From: Capitulum mitella
Lineage: Eukaryota; Arthropoda; Thecostraca; Pollicipedomorpha; Pollicipedidae
Direction of reading: 5' to 3'
Assembly (NCBI GenBank): GCA_030062745.1
Contig: CP099843.1
Location: 21,054,583 to 21,118,582, forward strand
DNA length: 64,000 nucleotides
Shown here: positions 43,230 through 55,026 of the stretch, in pieces
How the letters are laid out: every line of letters begins with the position of its first letter
Position numbering within the stretch: the stretch's first letter is position 1
Made by a program: the position numbers and the translations under genes
Notes under the pieces: generated by a model
Told to the model about the DNA's origin: nothing
Seen by the model: only the letters and a program-made list of their open reading frames with translations
Database searches by the model: none

Positions 43230-45605
43230 AGCATTTTTTTAGTGGAGCAGTAGAGGATTAGCGACGTCCGATCCCACACTATTTGACAAAGTAGTAACTT
43301 GTTGTTAGGGTTGGCCTTTGGTGGCCGGCGGCGTCCCGCCAGTGACACCGACCTCGTCTGGAAGTGGACGAACTGGTAAGGCGCACGGCGACAAAAACGG
43401 ACTGACGCGGCACTGCGAGCCTTAGAAGTAGTTATGGTTCGTATTTAAGGCGGCAGCTGATTTACTTATGCGAAATATATGATACCGTATACATGTGCAT
43501 TGTATATGTTTGCTTTTGGAAATTAACTTATTCAGTTATGTAATTAACGGTTTTAAAATTAACGATTGCACGTTTATAACGATCAATATAATGATAATGG
43601 GATTTATTGATGTCATTGATGACTTATACTTTTATTACCTTATCATTATATCGTCCTTATATTGCCAACTTATCTTTTCAGAAAACAAAAATGCGAAATC
43701 AAAATCCATTTTCGGGATTTTTGGCTACCACCCGAACCCAAATAAAACGCTGTATAGTCAGGTATTCAGAGTCGAATTTTGAGCACAGGACAGCAGCCAG
43801 GAGGGGAGTGCTGCCGGATCCGGATCTGACTCGTGTCTGGCGCGGCACATACTGTGGACACGCCCGGCGGCGGCCTGGGCCAGTTTGTTTGTTTGTTTGT
43901 TTCTTGGCTTCTTTTTCAAAGCACCAGTCAGGCTTGACGATTAGCGTCGTAGTCGGAAGCCGACGGGTCTTGTGTCAAGTCGCGTGTCTCGTCAAGCGTC
44001 AGTCCATCGTCTGCCAGCCTGGGACAGCCGGACGCCCTGGGTCGGACTCCCGGGACGGACGCCGGCCTGGGCCAGCCGCTGGATCGGACTCTCGGGACGT
44101 GGTCTGTGCCCGGCGGACATCAGTCGGTCGCGCACGGGTCAAGCACACTCAGCGGTGTTGGCCAGCGGGGCTAGTCAGTACAGAGGCTGTGTCTATAACG
44201 CATACATCACCAGTCGCACAGTTCCCACATTCACGTCTCGGGTGCAGCTGCGCCTGTGTTGGGATATGAAAACCATCAGTGATTAAAAGGAATGATAATA
44301 TGAGGGTCAAGACGAAGAGCAGTGCAGTTGCAAACAGCCACCCGTTTAAAACAGCACATTCCGTTATATCTGGTTATGCGACCAAATGCCCATACCATTC
44401 CATTACTTCGCACCATGGGCGATGAAACTGTTCTGTTGCATTATAATAGTGGCAAAGGTGAAAGTACCGCTATGTACCTAGCCGCCCACTTAAACGCGCG
44501 CAAAAGACCTCTAGAAGTAATAACGAAAATGTTTATGATAGCTATTTCACGGCGCGAGATACAAAAAATGAAATTTTGTATGCCTCTGAATGATTGCCAT
44601 CGATATGTCCCAGTCAGATTTCTGTACAACACAAAAGGTCAGCACCTTTTGACGTTTTAAAATCGGGAGTTTCCCGCACATGATCTTTTATCAGCCGTGC
44701 ATCCAGTGGCGCGAGGCGCGGGCCGTGCACTGGCAGGCACGCGTCACCATAAACAACAGTCCGGCCGCTCCCTCCTCTGCCACCTGTCACTGCCGGCGGC
44801 AGCAGCGCCACGCCGGAATCATGACGTCACAATCACAATCACGTCGGCTACGAGGAGGGCTGGCGGTGCCGAACGGCGCGTCCTGTGGCCGGGTGAGGCC
44901 GGCTTCGTCTCTCGCTGGTCTGGTTACAGGCGCCGCTGGAGCGACAGTGCCGGCGGGATGGAGCGTTGGTCCGGCTTTACCTCCGCAGGCAAAGAGCTCT
45001 TAGGGCGGTGGTACCGTAGCGTTGCACGTTTTAGTTGCTGAGTGGACCAGCCAAATACGCATTTTAAAAGCTACACGGCCACGAATAGCGATGCAGTTTT
45101 GCGATCTTGGGAGTCGGTCCGCAGCTCGGCACGCTCCTGCTTAGACGAAGCGTTAAACTCCCGTTTCGTACCAGGACCTGCAGTGATTTGCCTACTCTCA
45201 GTTCTGGGGAGCCTGTTGTGCGGTTTGAACGGTTCCTCTCATTCTGACAGTGTTCTTGTCTGGCTGCAGTCCCCGGGCTTCTTGTCAGGCCGATGATCTT
45301 CTGTCGGCTGGTCTGAGGGGCAAATGATATTTGTTTATGTAAGTTGCTCAGTTACCTCTTATTCTGTTTACGAACACCCATGACGGCTCTGTACATCCCG
45401 GATGCCCCTCCCAGGCTGAGACTTTACGTTAGATTACGTTTCGTTCCGTTTACGTTTCATGACACAAGTGACGTAATGGTGGTATCTGAGGTCGCGGGCC
45501 CGTACACTAAGTAGAGGGGTCTCGTTTGTCGGGGACCCCTCATATAACAAATCCTTCGTCTTTTTATTCATCAACTCGAGTGTGTTCAAACGAGAAGCAC
45601 TGGGA
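43230..45605. other. Intergenic sequence with no supported gene
   Basis: A mixture of AT-rich (43440-43750) and GC-rich (43800-44270, 44690-45010) patches. Open frames in the GC-rich patches lack homology and have competitors on the other strand. A short (TTTG)n run lies near 43886. Confidence 0.5.
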
Positions 45606-45778
45606 GAGGGTGGCGTGGTGTAGTGGCTTCCATGCTAGCCTTGTGGCCGAAAGGTCCCCGGTTCGAGTCCGGGTAATACGACATTTCGCCGCCGCCCGCG
45701 ACATCCACCGTGAGAGGGTGAGACGTGAAATGACCCTGGCAGCCGAGAGCGTCGTTAAATAACCCAATAACCAACAAC
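45606..45778 (+). mobile_element. tRNA-headed SINE (family B)
   Basis: Pol III promoter boxes are clear: A box TGGTGTAGTGG (45616-45626) and B box GGTTCGAGTCC (45660-45670), 33 bases apart. The acceptor-stem ends do not pair, so this is not a working tRNA. The ~100-base body ends in GTCGTTAAATAACCCAATAA and a CCAAC-type tail. Confidence 0.75.
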
Positions 45779-45779
45779 G

Positions 45780-46020
45780 AGTAGCACTGGGATGGCAATC
45801 CATGCTACGTTGAACTTGTTAAACAGGGGCTGGGCGTGCCACACGCAGCCATACTCGTTTCCAAATATGGAACAGCTTTGCCCCTGGCGCCAAACTAGCC
45901 TAGGCCAGACGTATGGGCCTTGACCAAGTGACTGTTTCGGTCTTGGGCCAACAACTGGTGCTTTGGTAGGATTTGAGCCTAATCTCCTTAATACTGGGCT
46001 AGGTTGTCTGCATCGTTGTG
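45780..46020 (-). mobile_element. Possible further tRNA-derived SINE, old copy
   Basis: On the minus strand, CCCAGTATTAAGGAGATTAG followed by GGCTCAAATCC resembles a decayed D-arm to B-box region of a tRNA. No second copy was found in the window, so support is weak. Confidence 0.25.
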
Positions 46021-46865
46021 TATAAGATCACGGAAAATGCCTCACGGGCACCCATCTTTTCGGTTATCCAGATATCACAACAGCCTGCAATGATCCATGA
46101 CCTCCATTGGGTCGCTCCCAGATCCGTCCAAACCTTAGCGTCGGCGAGCAGTTTAAATGACCCGCCCATTCTGCCGCTCAGTTTTCCTGTCGGACGTGCA
46201 GATGTCGCTAGTGCGGGGCGCTGGGCCGTCGGCGGTCTGGCGTCTGTATCGTACGGCCAGTGGCGCGCGCAGGGCCGGGGCGGGCGGTGGGCCGTGGACC
46301 GATCGATTCTACGGCGCGTGTCACGTGCCTGCTCCAAAGGAGCCGCGTAGAGTTGCCGTGCTAGCAAATCCCAGCTGAAGGAGCCGCCATGAAGGAGCGA
46401 AGGTAGGCCGGGTCGAAAAATCCCGGAACCGCAGATGTGGAGATGTCGATGGCTCTTTTTGGCCGTTTACTTCGTCGCGTATTCAAAACGGGAGAGGCGA
46501 CGAGAAATGTGCACTTGAATCATCACTGTACTTGGACGACTAGTGTTTTGATGGCGGGAGGTGCACCGCTGATAGCGTCTCGTGCCCAGCTCGATATGTC
46601 TTAGCTTCACCGAAGTTTTGTGTATTCACTGTGGTTTGCAGGACATTTCTGTTGGCCAGGGATGCACTTCTGACTTTTGCACGCAGCCACCATGCGCCCG
46701 TCCATGGCTTGGTTGTGGGCCGATTTGGCCGTGGTTTCCGGCCGTTGCCGATAGCGCTCTGAACAAAGGTGATCCTCCCCCAGCGGCGGCTCACTGTCAG
46801 CACATGTTTCCTACTCAGGGTCGGGACCAGGTCAGCTCGGTCTCCCTCGTCGGCTGCCGGGGCCG

Positions 46866-46873
46866 TATAAATA
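46866..46873 (+). promoter_or_regulatory. TATA box, possible GALK2 promoter
   Basis: TATAAATA sits in an otherwise GC-rich setting (GGGCCG on its left) at the left edge of a CpG-rich stretch (46860-47500) 1.9 kb upstream of the GALK2 start codon on the same strand. A start site near 46895-46905 would be expected. Assignment to GALK2 is inference from position. Confidence 0.4.
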
Positions 46874-47049
46874 GAACAGGCTGAGTCGGCGTTGACCGGG
46901 CAGCGAGTGCATCAGGCACGTCCCCGCGCTCCGCTGCAGCCGCCCTGTGGCCAAAGACCGGAACTTCACTCGGAACACCGCTGGGCGTGCATCGCGGGCT
47001 GTGGACAGGGTAGCCCAGGACGTGTTTCCGGACTATGAATAAGGTTTCC

Positions 47050-47500
47050 TCTGGATTTGCTGCCGTGCTGTCAACAGAACGCCCCAGGCGTGGCACTGCG
47101 CCGTGCGCTGAACGTTCCCGTGACGAGCAGCCGTTCTGTGGACAGCACGGTTCCCGGCCGTGCTGCCGTGCTGTGGACAGAGGGCCTCGGCTGTGCTGCC
47201 GTGCTGTGGACAGAGCCCCGGCTATGCCGCCGGGCGGTGGACCGCGGCCGCAGAGCCGCTCCCGCCACCCTCACTTCCGGAGGCGGCCGAGTGGGACCGG
47301 GCGTGAGCTGCGGCCGGCGCACTCCCAGGCCGGCCGCGGTACAGCGAAACCGCGGCCGTGTCTGGGAACGCCGTCACGGGAAACCCGGTCTGCCTTACCG
47401 CCGGACCAGCCGGCGGCCGACCGCGCCAGCCGCGGACTCTCCCGGCAGGCGGCGGCCCGGCGCCGTCGGCGGAGAACCGTCCTGACGAGACGGTGACGTG
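47050..47500. repeat. CpG-rich region with GCCGTGCTGTGGACAG repeats
   Basis: Four to five copies of a ~25-30-bp unit containing GCTGTGGACAG occupy 47060-47235, followed by very GC-rich unique sequence. Long open frames on both strands (for example 47035-47496 +) are low-complexity and arginine-rich, and I do not call them genes. It may be the CpG island or 5'-UTR region of GALK2. Confidence 0.55.
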
Positions 47501-47519
47501 CCTCGAGTCACATGTGGCT

Positions 47520-48797
47520 GGGGTAGGGGCCAGAGAGATCAGGCTACCCCTGTAATGCCCGGTTTCATTCGTCTAGCATTATTTTGGGTTGCGCTGCCGA
47601 GTTGAACAAAGAAATTTAGAGGACGACTTTCAACTCGTTTTCCGTGAATTGCCGCACCGAAATTCAGGCTGTGCTGCTCTCCATGATCAAAGAGCATAAC
47701 CCAGCCAGTTGGCCGTTGAAGAGCCAGTTGGTCGTTCAGTCCGGGAACTGGATAGGCGGAACCGCTGGTTTTAAAGGCTCCGGGAACTCTGCCCCTCCCC
47801 ATCTATGCCCCCACTGCGCAGAAACGCGCGCCCGGGAACGCAACCGCAGTTCAAGTTCAAGGTCGGAGAGGTTATTGGCGGTCGCCCCCGGCTGGCGGCG
47901 GTAAAACTTTAAAGGTCGCGGAGATGGCACGGTGGGGAGGAGGGCGCCGCCAGAGCCCAAGGCGCGTACCGTTCATGGGCTTACAGCTCGGTGCCATAAA
48001 GATACTGGGCTAGACACGCCAATGTCGAGACGGTCGAGACCAAGATTCGCGGTTTAGTCAGCCCGGGTCCTCTGATTCAGACGCCTGCAGTGTCTCAACC
48101 CCAGTTGTTTTTATACGGAATTCCCTTGCGTGATTTTCGTTGAAAACTACGTCAGGGCGGAAATTCTGAGCTTAAAATCGGTATTGATTATCGTCTTGAG
48201 TTTTTGAGATCGCCAAATCTGTGTTGTTTTTATACGAAACTTCCTTGCTTGGCTGTCATGGGGAAATACGACGGAGAAAAGTGTATTCAGGCTAACTCTG
48301 TTCTGCACAGAAAGTGCCATCTCCAGCAGACTCTGGACGTGGCGAATGCTCCTTCATTGAATCAGAAAAGTGCTTAAAAAACGGACGATGAAAACTGCTG
48401 AAAAGGGGACTGCCAGCATCCGCATCGGATGGAGGGTAGTCTCTGTGGAAGTTGCTCACAAACACCAGGATTCCACACACTCCAATGAAACCTTTAAAAT
48501 GCCTGGGGTGGAGGAATCCATCATATCTTTATTTGTGACTTCAGTATCATTTTTCATCGGCAAAGCTGCCACGAGGCCGGAGAACCTTTCAGGAGCTTGG
48601 AGGCATGGACCTCTGACGACGCCCATGGTACACGCTGCAACAATAGCAGCATGCTCGGGTTGCCGTCGTCGAGGCGTCGGTCGCTTCCTCAGAAACTGGC
48701 TCGCGTCGCCGGGGTACTCTGTTGAGCTGCGGCAGCCTTAGTCATTCTCTGGCGGTGACCACACCGTACAGTAGCGACTCGGCATCCTTCCCCTCAG
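47520..48797 (+). other. Probable 5'-UTR intron of GALK2
   Basis: No supported gene. It ends in a pyrimidine tract and acceptor (CATCCTTCCCCTCAG, AG at 48796-48797) only seven bases before the GALK2 ATG, which suggests a 5'-UTR intron joining an upstream leader exon near the TATA box. Confidence 0.4.
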
Positions 48798-48804
48798 GAT
48801 CGAC

Positions 48805-51800
48805 ATGGGGGACGAGAAGCCGGCGGTGCTTGACCTCGGACAGGTCACTGGCAGCCAGCAGGAGCGGCTCAAACGCCTGGGCGAGTTCTTCGAGAGGAAA
48901 TTCGGCCAGCCAGCTGAGTTCTTCGTTCGAGCCCCGGGCAGGTAATTCGGCCGCCAAACCCGCCACCGTCACATCTCGTGGTTAAATAATGGACTGCGTG
49001 CTTGAAAAACACTCTGGTTTCGTCGTGAATTTCGATCGCCGGCATTGATGTCTCAGGTGCAGAATCGACACACAAAAAGGCTTGAAAATTGATGCTGGAA
49101 TCGACGTAATTGTTGCAAATTGCGTCATTGACTGCGATTGTGAGTCTTGTTTAGGTCTCCTTGCGATAGCGGTTGGTGATTGTTTTTGGAAGGAAGCGCT
49201 TTGGCTTTGAAATACAAAAATCGGAAATGAACTCTCGCGCGCCCGGATGGGATCTGCGCTTGCCGATTTCATGTGTGTCAAGGACATAAAACATACGAAA
49301 TGCTGATAGACAAATTAAGCGCAAAATGTTATAGATCGTGTTATAGATATAGATCTTTTCAACTTGCCGTATACTTGGTATTTCTTTACGTAATTATACT
49401 CGACATGCATACGATACTTTTACGCCACGGTTTTACACATTCCTGAAATTTACTGCATTTTGAATGTTACCTACTTATGTTTGATTGTGGCATATCAGCA
49501 TTAATTTTGCCATGCTTCGTTTTCCCGTTTGTGTCATTTGTAGCTAGGTTTAGTGCATTACTGATCTAGCAGACATACCGTAAATATGTGATTTTTCATG
49601 GGACCAGTTACTAAAGACAAACTGTGTACGAATCTTTCCTGATGTGACCACCACATTCCACTCATACCACCGAACACCTACAGCTCAGTTTTTTGGATAT
49701 CACCGCTCAAATGTGGCCCTCAGGGTGAATCTGATCGGGGAACACATCGACTACTGCGGCTACTCGGTGTTCCCGATGGCCGTGCAGCAGGACATCCTGA
49801 TGGCCGTCAGCTCCTGCAACAAGCCGACCATCTCCCTGGCCAACATCGACCAGAGTTACGACGACTTCGCCTGCTCCACGGAACAGCTCAGGTCGGAGGC
49901 GTCTCTCTCTAAACATGGGCCTGTGAGAGAGGAACGGAAGCGGCTGCTGGCCTGTTGGGTGGACATAACTCTCAGTCGAAGGGCTTAGTGACATCTGTGA
50001 CGGTGACCTCCGCGGCTTTCTTCGTGTGGTCGTATCATCACGCCTGCTGGAGGTTATCCCATTACTCTGTATCGACTTTGACTGGTAGTGACTGTGATAA
50101 TGACTTTTCCTGTTGATGAATTACAAAATATCTGTATTAAGCATGACGATGCCGAAAGTCCAATGACCTTTGGAGTTTGTTTTTTGGAGTTTTTTTGTTT
50201 TTTGTTTTTCGGAACTTTGGAGACCATTTTCATAATATCGATATTTGGAGAAAATGAATGCCTAAAGTACCTATTTTTGGACCATTAAAACATAAAAACA
50301 CCATGGCTGTCTCGGTCGAGGGTGAGGACATTACCAGTGCGGCGCCGGACGTCTGTGTTCTCGGGTCCGGCCGAACTGACGCCGTCTCACAGCTGAGCGT
50401 GTCACGACCCTGCCGCCGATCTCTGCCGCAGGGTGCAGCGGCCGGCCGGCAGCGTGCCCTGGTCCAGCTACGTGCTGTGCGGCGTGCTCGGCGTGCAGGA
50501 GCACGCTCGGCTGGGCGCCGTGGGCGGCCTGCGGCTGGCGGTCAGCGGCACCGTGCCGCCGTCCAGCGGCCTCTCCAGCTCGTCAGCGCTGGTCTGCGCC
50601 GCCGCCCTGGCCGCCGCACACGCTAACGAGGTCAGAACTCGTCCCGCACCGCACCCCTCATATCCCTATGCCGAGCAGATTAGCGTACCGGCGCCACTGG
50701 GGCGAGATGCCGCTGCTCTGGCTTACGAAAATCTAGTATTAGCTCACGGGATGCCACAAGACGGCATTGCAATGGATGCTTTCACTGGGAACATATGTTT
50801 GGCGGCCGCTATAGGCTAGACATTGTCCGTACAGACACTGGAAGTCCTCAGTGGACAAGAAGAAGAACCAGAGTGGACATGTCGCTGCTTAGAATCCTCG
50901 TCAAGGTTTTGCGAGACAAGGCTTTCTCTCTAAACATCATTGGTAAATTCGTTATACAGCCAGTGCTGAGCGGAAATGTACATCACGTAGTTAACGATGT
51001 TCTTTAACGACCGACGCTTTTGGATGCTCTGGTGCAAGGCGCAAAAGTGTACCTGTATGCTGGTGTAAATAAAGCGAACTAAAACGTCTGTGATACCGCC
51101 AAGCTGCCACCAGGTGAAGCGACCATTTCTCTGGCCGCTCGCTTTTCGTTGTTTGCTAAGGTATGTGACAAGCGAAAGCCGGTTCTTTGTGGGTAATACC
51201 CGGATGATATCGGATGAAGTAACCTGGTACGCATCTGGCGTGTAAATTATACCAGCTGGCGGATGTTTATCGTTCATACAGCCTCTCGCGGATGTCGCAA
51301 AAATTATCTGTTACAACCAACGCCCCGCAGTGGCTAGGGCAGAACATGGCGACGCTCAGCTCATGTTGATCGCAAAATCGCTCACGTCTCGGCCGATCCC
51401 ACGGTTCCGCAATCCACCTGTCCCGTTATCATTACACCGGCTTACCGTTAGTCGGGTGCAGTCGTCACGGCGGCTTTGACCGCCCGTCTCGGTCCGTCTG
51501 TGGTGACGGCGGCTCGGATTTGGTGAGCGATGCGGAGAGCCTTCGTGACCGGTGATCCCGTGATCCGCCCTCCCGGCGTCGGCTCGGGCTGACTGCCGGC
51601 ACCTCATGACTGTCCCGGTGTCCGGCGGCGCGCTGTCACAGTGCGTTGGTCAGGCTGTCCTGGCGGACGCAGAGGGGTGGAGCTGCCCCGTGGTGCAGTT
51701 CTTTCCGTGGTCCTGCCGACGTATTAACGTTATTAGAGAACTCCTCTGGACAGGTGGCTGAGTAAATGCCGTACTTTGCTTAACACGAGGGATAGCTCGA

Positions 51801-54800
51801 TAGCGTGTTTCGTGGATTGCGGATGCAAAACTGTCATGGAACATATTTTGGCTATAAATTAGATGGAACGATGAACAATGAAACAAGCACACGTTTGACT
51901 AGGAGAGGGTACGCCTCAGGGAATATGGATGACTCAAAAGTTGAGCATGCTAACGTCAGGAGTCTGTCATTGCACGATGTGTGTTTCAGCGATACCTCAT
52001 ACATTTGTGTGTCTGGTCAGCGTCTAGTATATCTGTCAGCTGCTGGCCGATCTGTCACCTCTGCCCGTGCGCCGCCTGCTGTTCTGCCCGTTGGCCGTCG
52101 AGCAGCTGTCGTTGTGTCCGTCATTTTGTTTGTTTGTCTCCAGGTATCGGTAACTAAGTCGGAGATCGCCAGCTTGTGTGCACGAGCGGAGAGGTACATT
52201 GGAACGGAGGGGGGAGGCATGGACCAGGCCATCTGTTTCCTCGCTAAAAAAGGTGAGTCAGATGCTCGAGTGCAGTTATGCATTTAGGGAGTGCGAATGT
52301 CTTTCCTGGTCGTGCTATCGGTGTGTGATACCGGTCCTTGAACCACCTGCCCTGCATGGGTATGAAGTGACTCACCGTTGCGACGTTTGCAGAGATTCGC
52401 TGTGCAGCTCCTTCCGTGTCGGTTACCGTACTGTTAAGACGATTGCGAGACGTCGAACATCGGGCACATGTCTGGCCGGGAGTTCTGAGCTAGTAGACAA
52501 ATCAGCAGTATTGCGCCGGGCTGGGACTTTGGTACGCAATGTAAAGCACTAACCCAGGTCTGGGTCAGTGGTCTGTATTGTGTAGAATAGGTCCAGAGCG
52601 GGACAGTAGTTTGCGGATAGGTGTAGACCAGACCCAAATCTGTCCGGTGGTCCGTTCTGTATAAGCCTTACCCGAGTCTGGCCTGCAGTCTGCAGTGTGT
52701 GCAGACTGGACCCAAATGTGCCTGATGGCCTGTAGTGCGCGTAGACCACGTCTAGGTCTAGCCAGGAGCGTAGAACCAGTAGCATCAGTCGGCACTGTGG
52801 GCCCAGATCGAATCGATGGCCTGTAATGTACAGTGAACAGGCCCAAATCTAGCCGTCAGTCTCAGTGTGTGGAACTGGGCTGACCACTTCGGACCGGTTC
52901 GCGCCAGTTCGTTCCACTTTGCTCCGCCGCTGACCCCCCTGGCCGGCCGCAGGCACCGCCAACCTGATCGAGTTCAACCCGCTGCGCGCCCACGACGTCC
53001 AGCTGCCGCCCGGCGCCGTGTTCGTCATCGCCAACAGCCTGGCCGAGAAGAACAAGGCGGCCTCCTCCGACTTCAACTGTCGCGTCGTCGAGTGCCGGCT
53101 GGCCACCCAGGTGCGGGCACTGACCTCCCAGGGGTGTTGCCATGGGGACGGTCGACGATGACAGCGCAGCGTCAGCTCGCGCATTCTCAGTCGCAATTGG
53201 ACGCCTCACAAATTAGTCTGAAGAGCAGTCGGTCTCCTGTTTACCAACTTCATCGGCTGCGATGGATCTGTGCGGGTTCTTCAAGGCTTTTCGGCCAGTT
53301 GCAGTGCGGCCAGCGTGCATGGGCCATATTTTGCGTGTCCGCTCGGATCATCGTTCCCGTGATCTGCCGTCAGCGGCTGACGCGATATCTCCTCTGCGTT
53401 TCGGCAGCTCCTGGCGAAGAGTCGCGGCCTGGAGTGGTCCAAGTATCGGCGTCTCGGTGACCTGCAGAAGGCGCTGCAGCTGCAGTTTGACGAAATGGTA
53501 CGGCTGGTGCGCTCCGTCCTGCACGAGGAGCCCTACACCAAGAAGGAGGTCAGTGAGAGACATCACGTGGTGTTCGTCGACGTCGCATTGTCTGAGCCGC
53601 GTTTTCCCTGTGCTGTTTTTTACGTCTATACCATGTTGTCTTAACCCTCCCCGTACCAGAGTGAGAGTGTTTGAACACCCCCTCTATGTTTTTTTTTGCG
53701 ATAGCGGGAAAGCGGCAGAACGCAGAGCCGCTACACTCTCAGCATCTTTTTTTACCATCCCTTGCACATACCCTCGAAAAACTTAAGCGCCAGTTTAGGT
53801 CAGGTCACTGACCAAGGTCATGTCAAAGAGGACCACCTCCAAAGAACTTTGATCAGCCATAACTCTGCGGAACAACAAGATAACGGATTGAAAAAATGGG
53901 TATGAGTAAAAACAGACGTGGGCTGTAAAACAACGGATTGAGAACATAGGTGTGAGGAGAAACGTATGTGGGCTATAAAACGTACATCTCAGATTTTGTG
54001 GGTGACATCAGGTCACTGACGTATGGCCTCTACAGTTTTGGTCTGTTTTCGAAGATTTCCGCCACTTTGGAAAATTTGTGCCTTTTACCTTGGGATTTAG
54101 GCAGTTTGGAAACTGATATGCTTTTCTGGAACAACCCCCGTATGTTTTTGGGTGACCTCAGTGAAATGACCTGGGATCACCTCAGTATTTTGTGCTGCGC
54201 GCAAAACACTGAGCCTGTGCACCCCGTTGTGGAAACGGATTCTTTTGATGTTTTACTTCATATTTTACCGACTAAATACTATCAAAATCCAGCTGTGCAA
54301 CTCTGACTGCCCATCAAACAAATATGGAGGCCAAAAGTAGATGGATCGTCGTGGCCCAGTTTACTTGGTTTGAGGGACAGATGTTTGCAAAAACTGGGTT
54401 TTGGAAGTTATTTAATGTTGATCTAGGCACTGTTAAGTGAGCATTTGTTTCCTACGTATATACGAATTGCTAAGACATATGGTGTTACAACCTTCCGTGT
54501 TTTGAAGCCTTTGCCATATACGAAATATTGGAGTGACCATGGCCGCAGCTTTGTATGTCTTTGGTATGGAGCACCCCATGCAAAAGTCAACTGAAAATTT
54601 TGGCGTTCAGATGTTGATTATACATACCAATCACTCTCCTAAAACCACACTCCTGGGAGCGAGGAAAAATTTTACTTTCTTCGATGCATGGTTGATGAGA
54701 CTGTGCATTGGAAGTTCGCCATGATCGTCGCCTCCCCCGTTCCGGGGTAGGCGACAAGATAACACAACAGCTCGAGACAAGGTGGGTGCGTGTGACGTGG

Positions 54801-54985
54801 AGCCATAAACAGCCATTACTGACCTGAACTTTATTGGACCTTACCGGAAGCACATGTGCGCGCAGCGACAAAACAGGCTGGGATTGCCAAGACACCCGGC
54901 CACACGTGGTGCATGGTAGGGTGTGTGTTAAGAGCTGCCAGTTACCCAGACGTCGGGGTCACGTCAAGATGCCATCTCTGCCATG

Positions 54986-55026
<41 letters not shown>

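Noticed and set aside
45611-45682. A functional tRNA gene
   Set aside because: A and B boxes are good, but acceptor-stem ends do not pair and a SINE body and tail follow.
47035-47496. 153-codon plus-strand frame
   Set aside because: Low-complexity, arginine-rich translation of GCTGTGGACAG repeats and a CpG island. An antisense frame is equally open.
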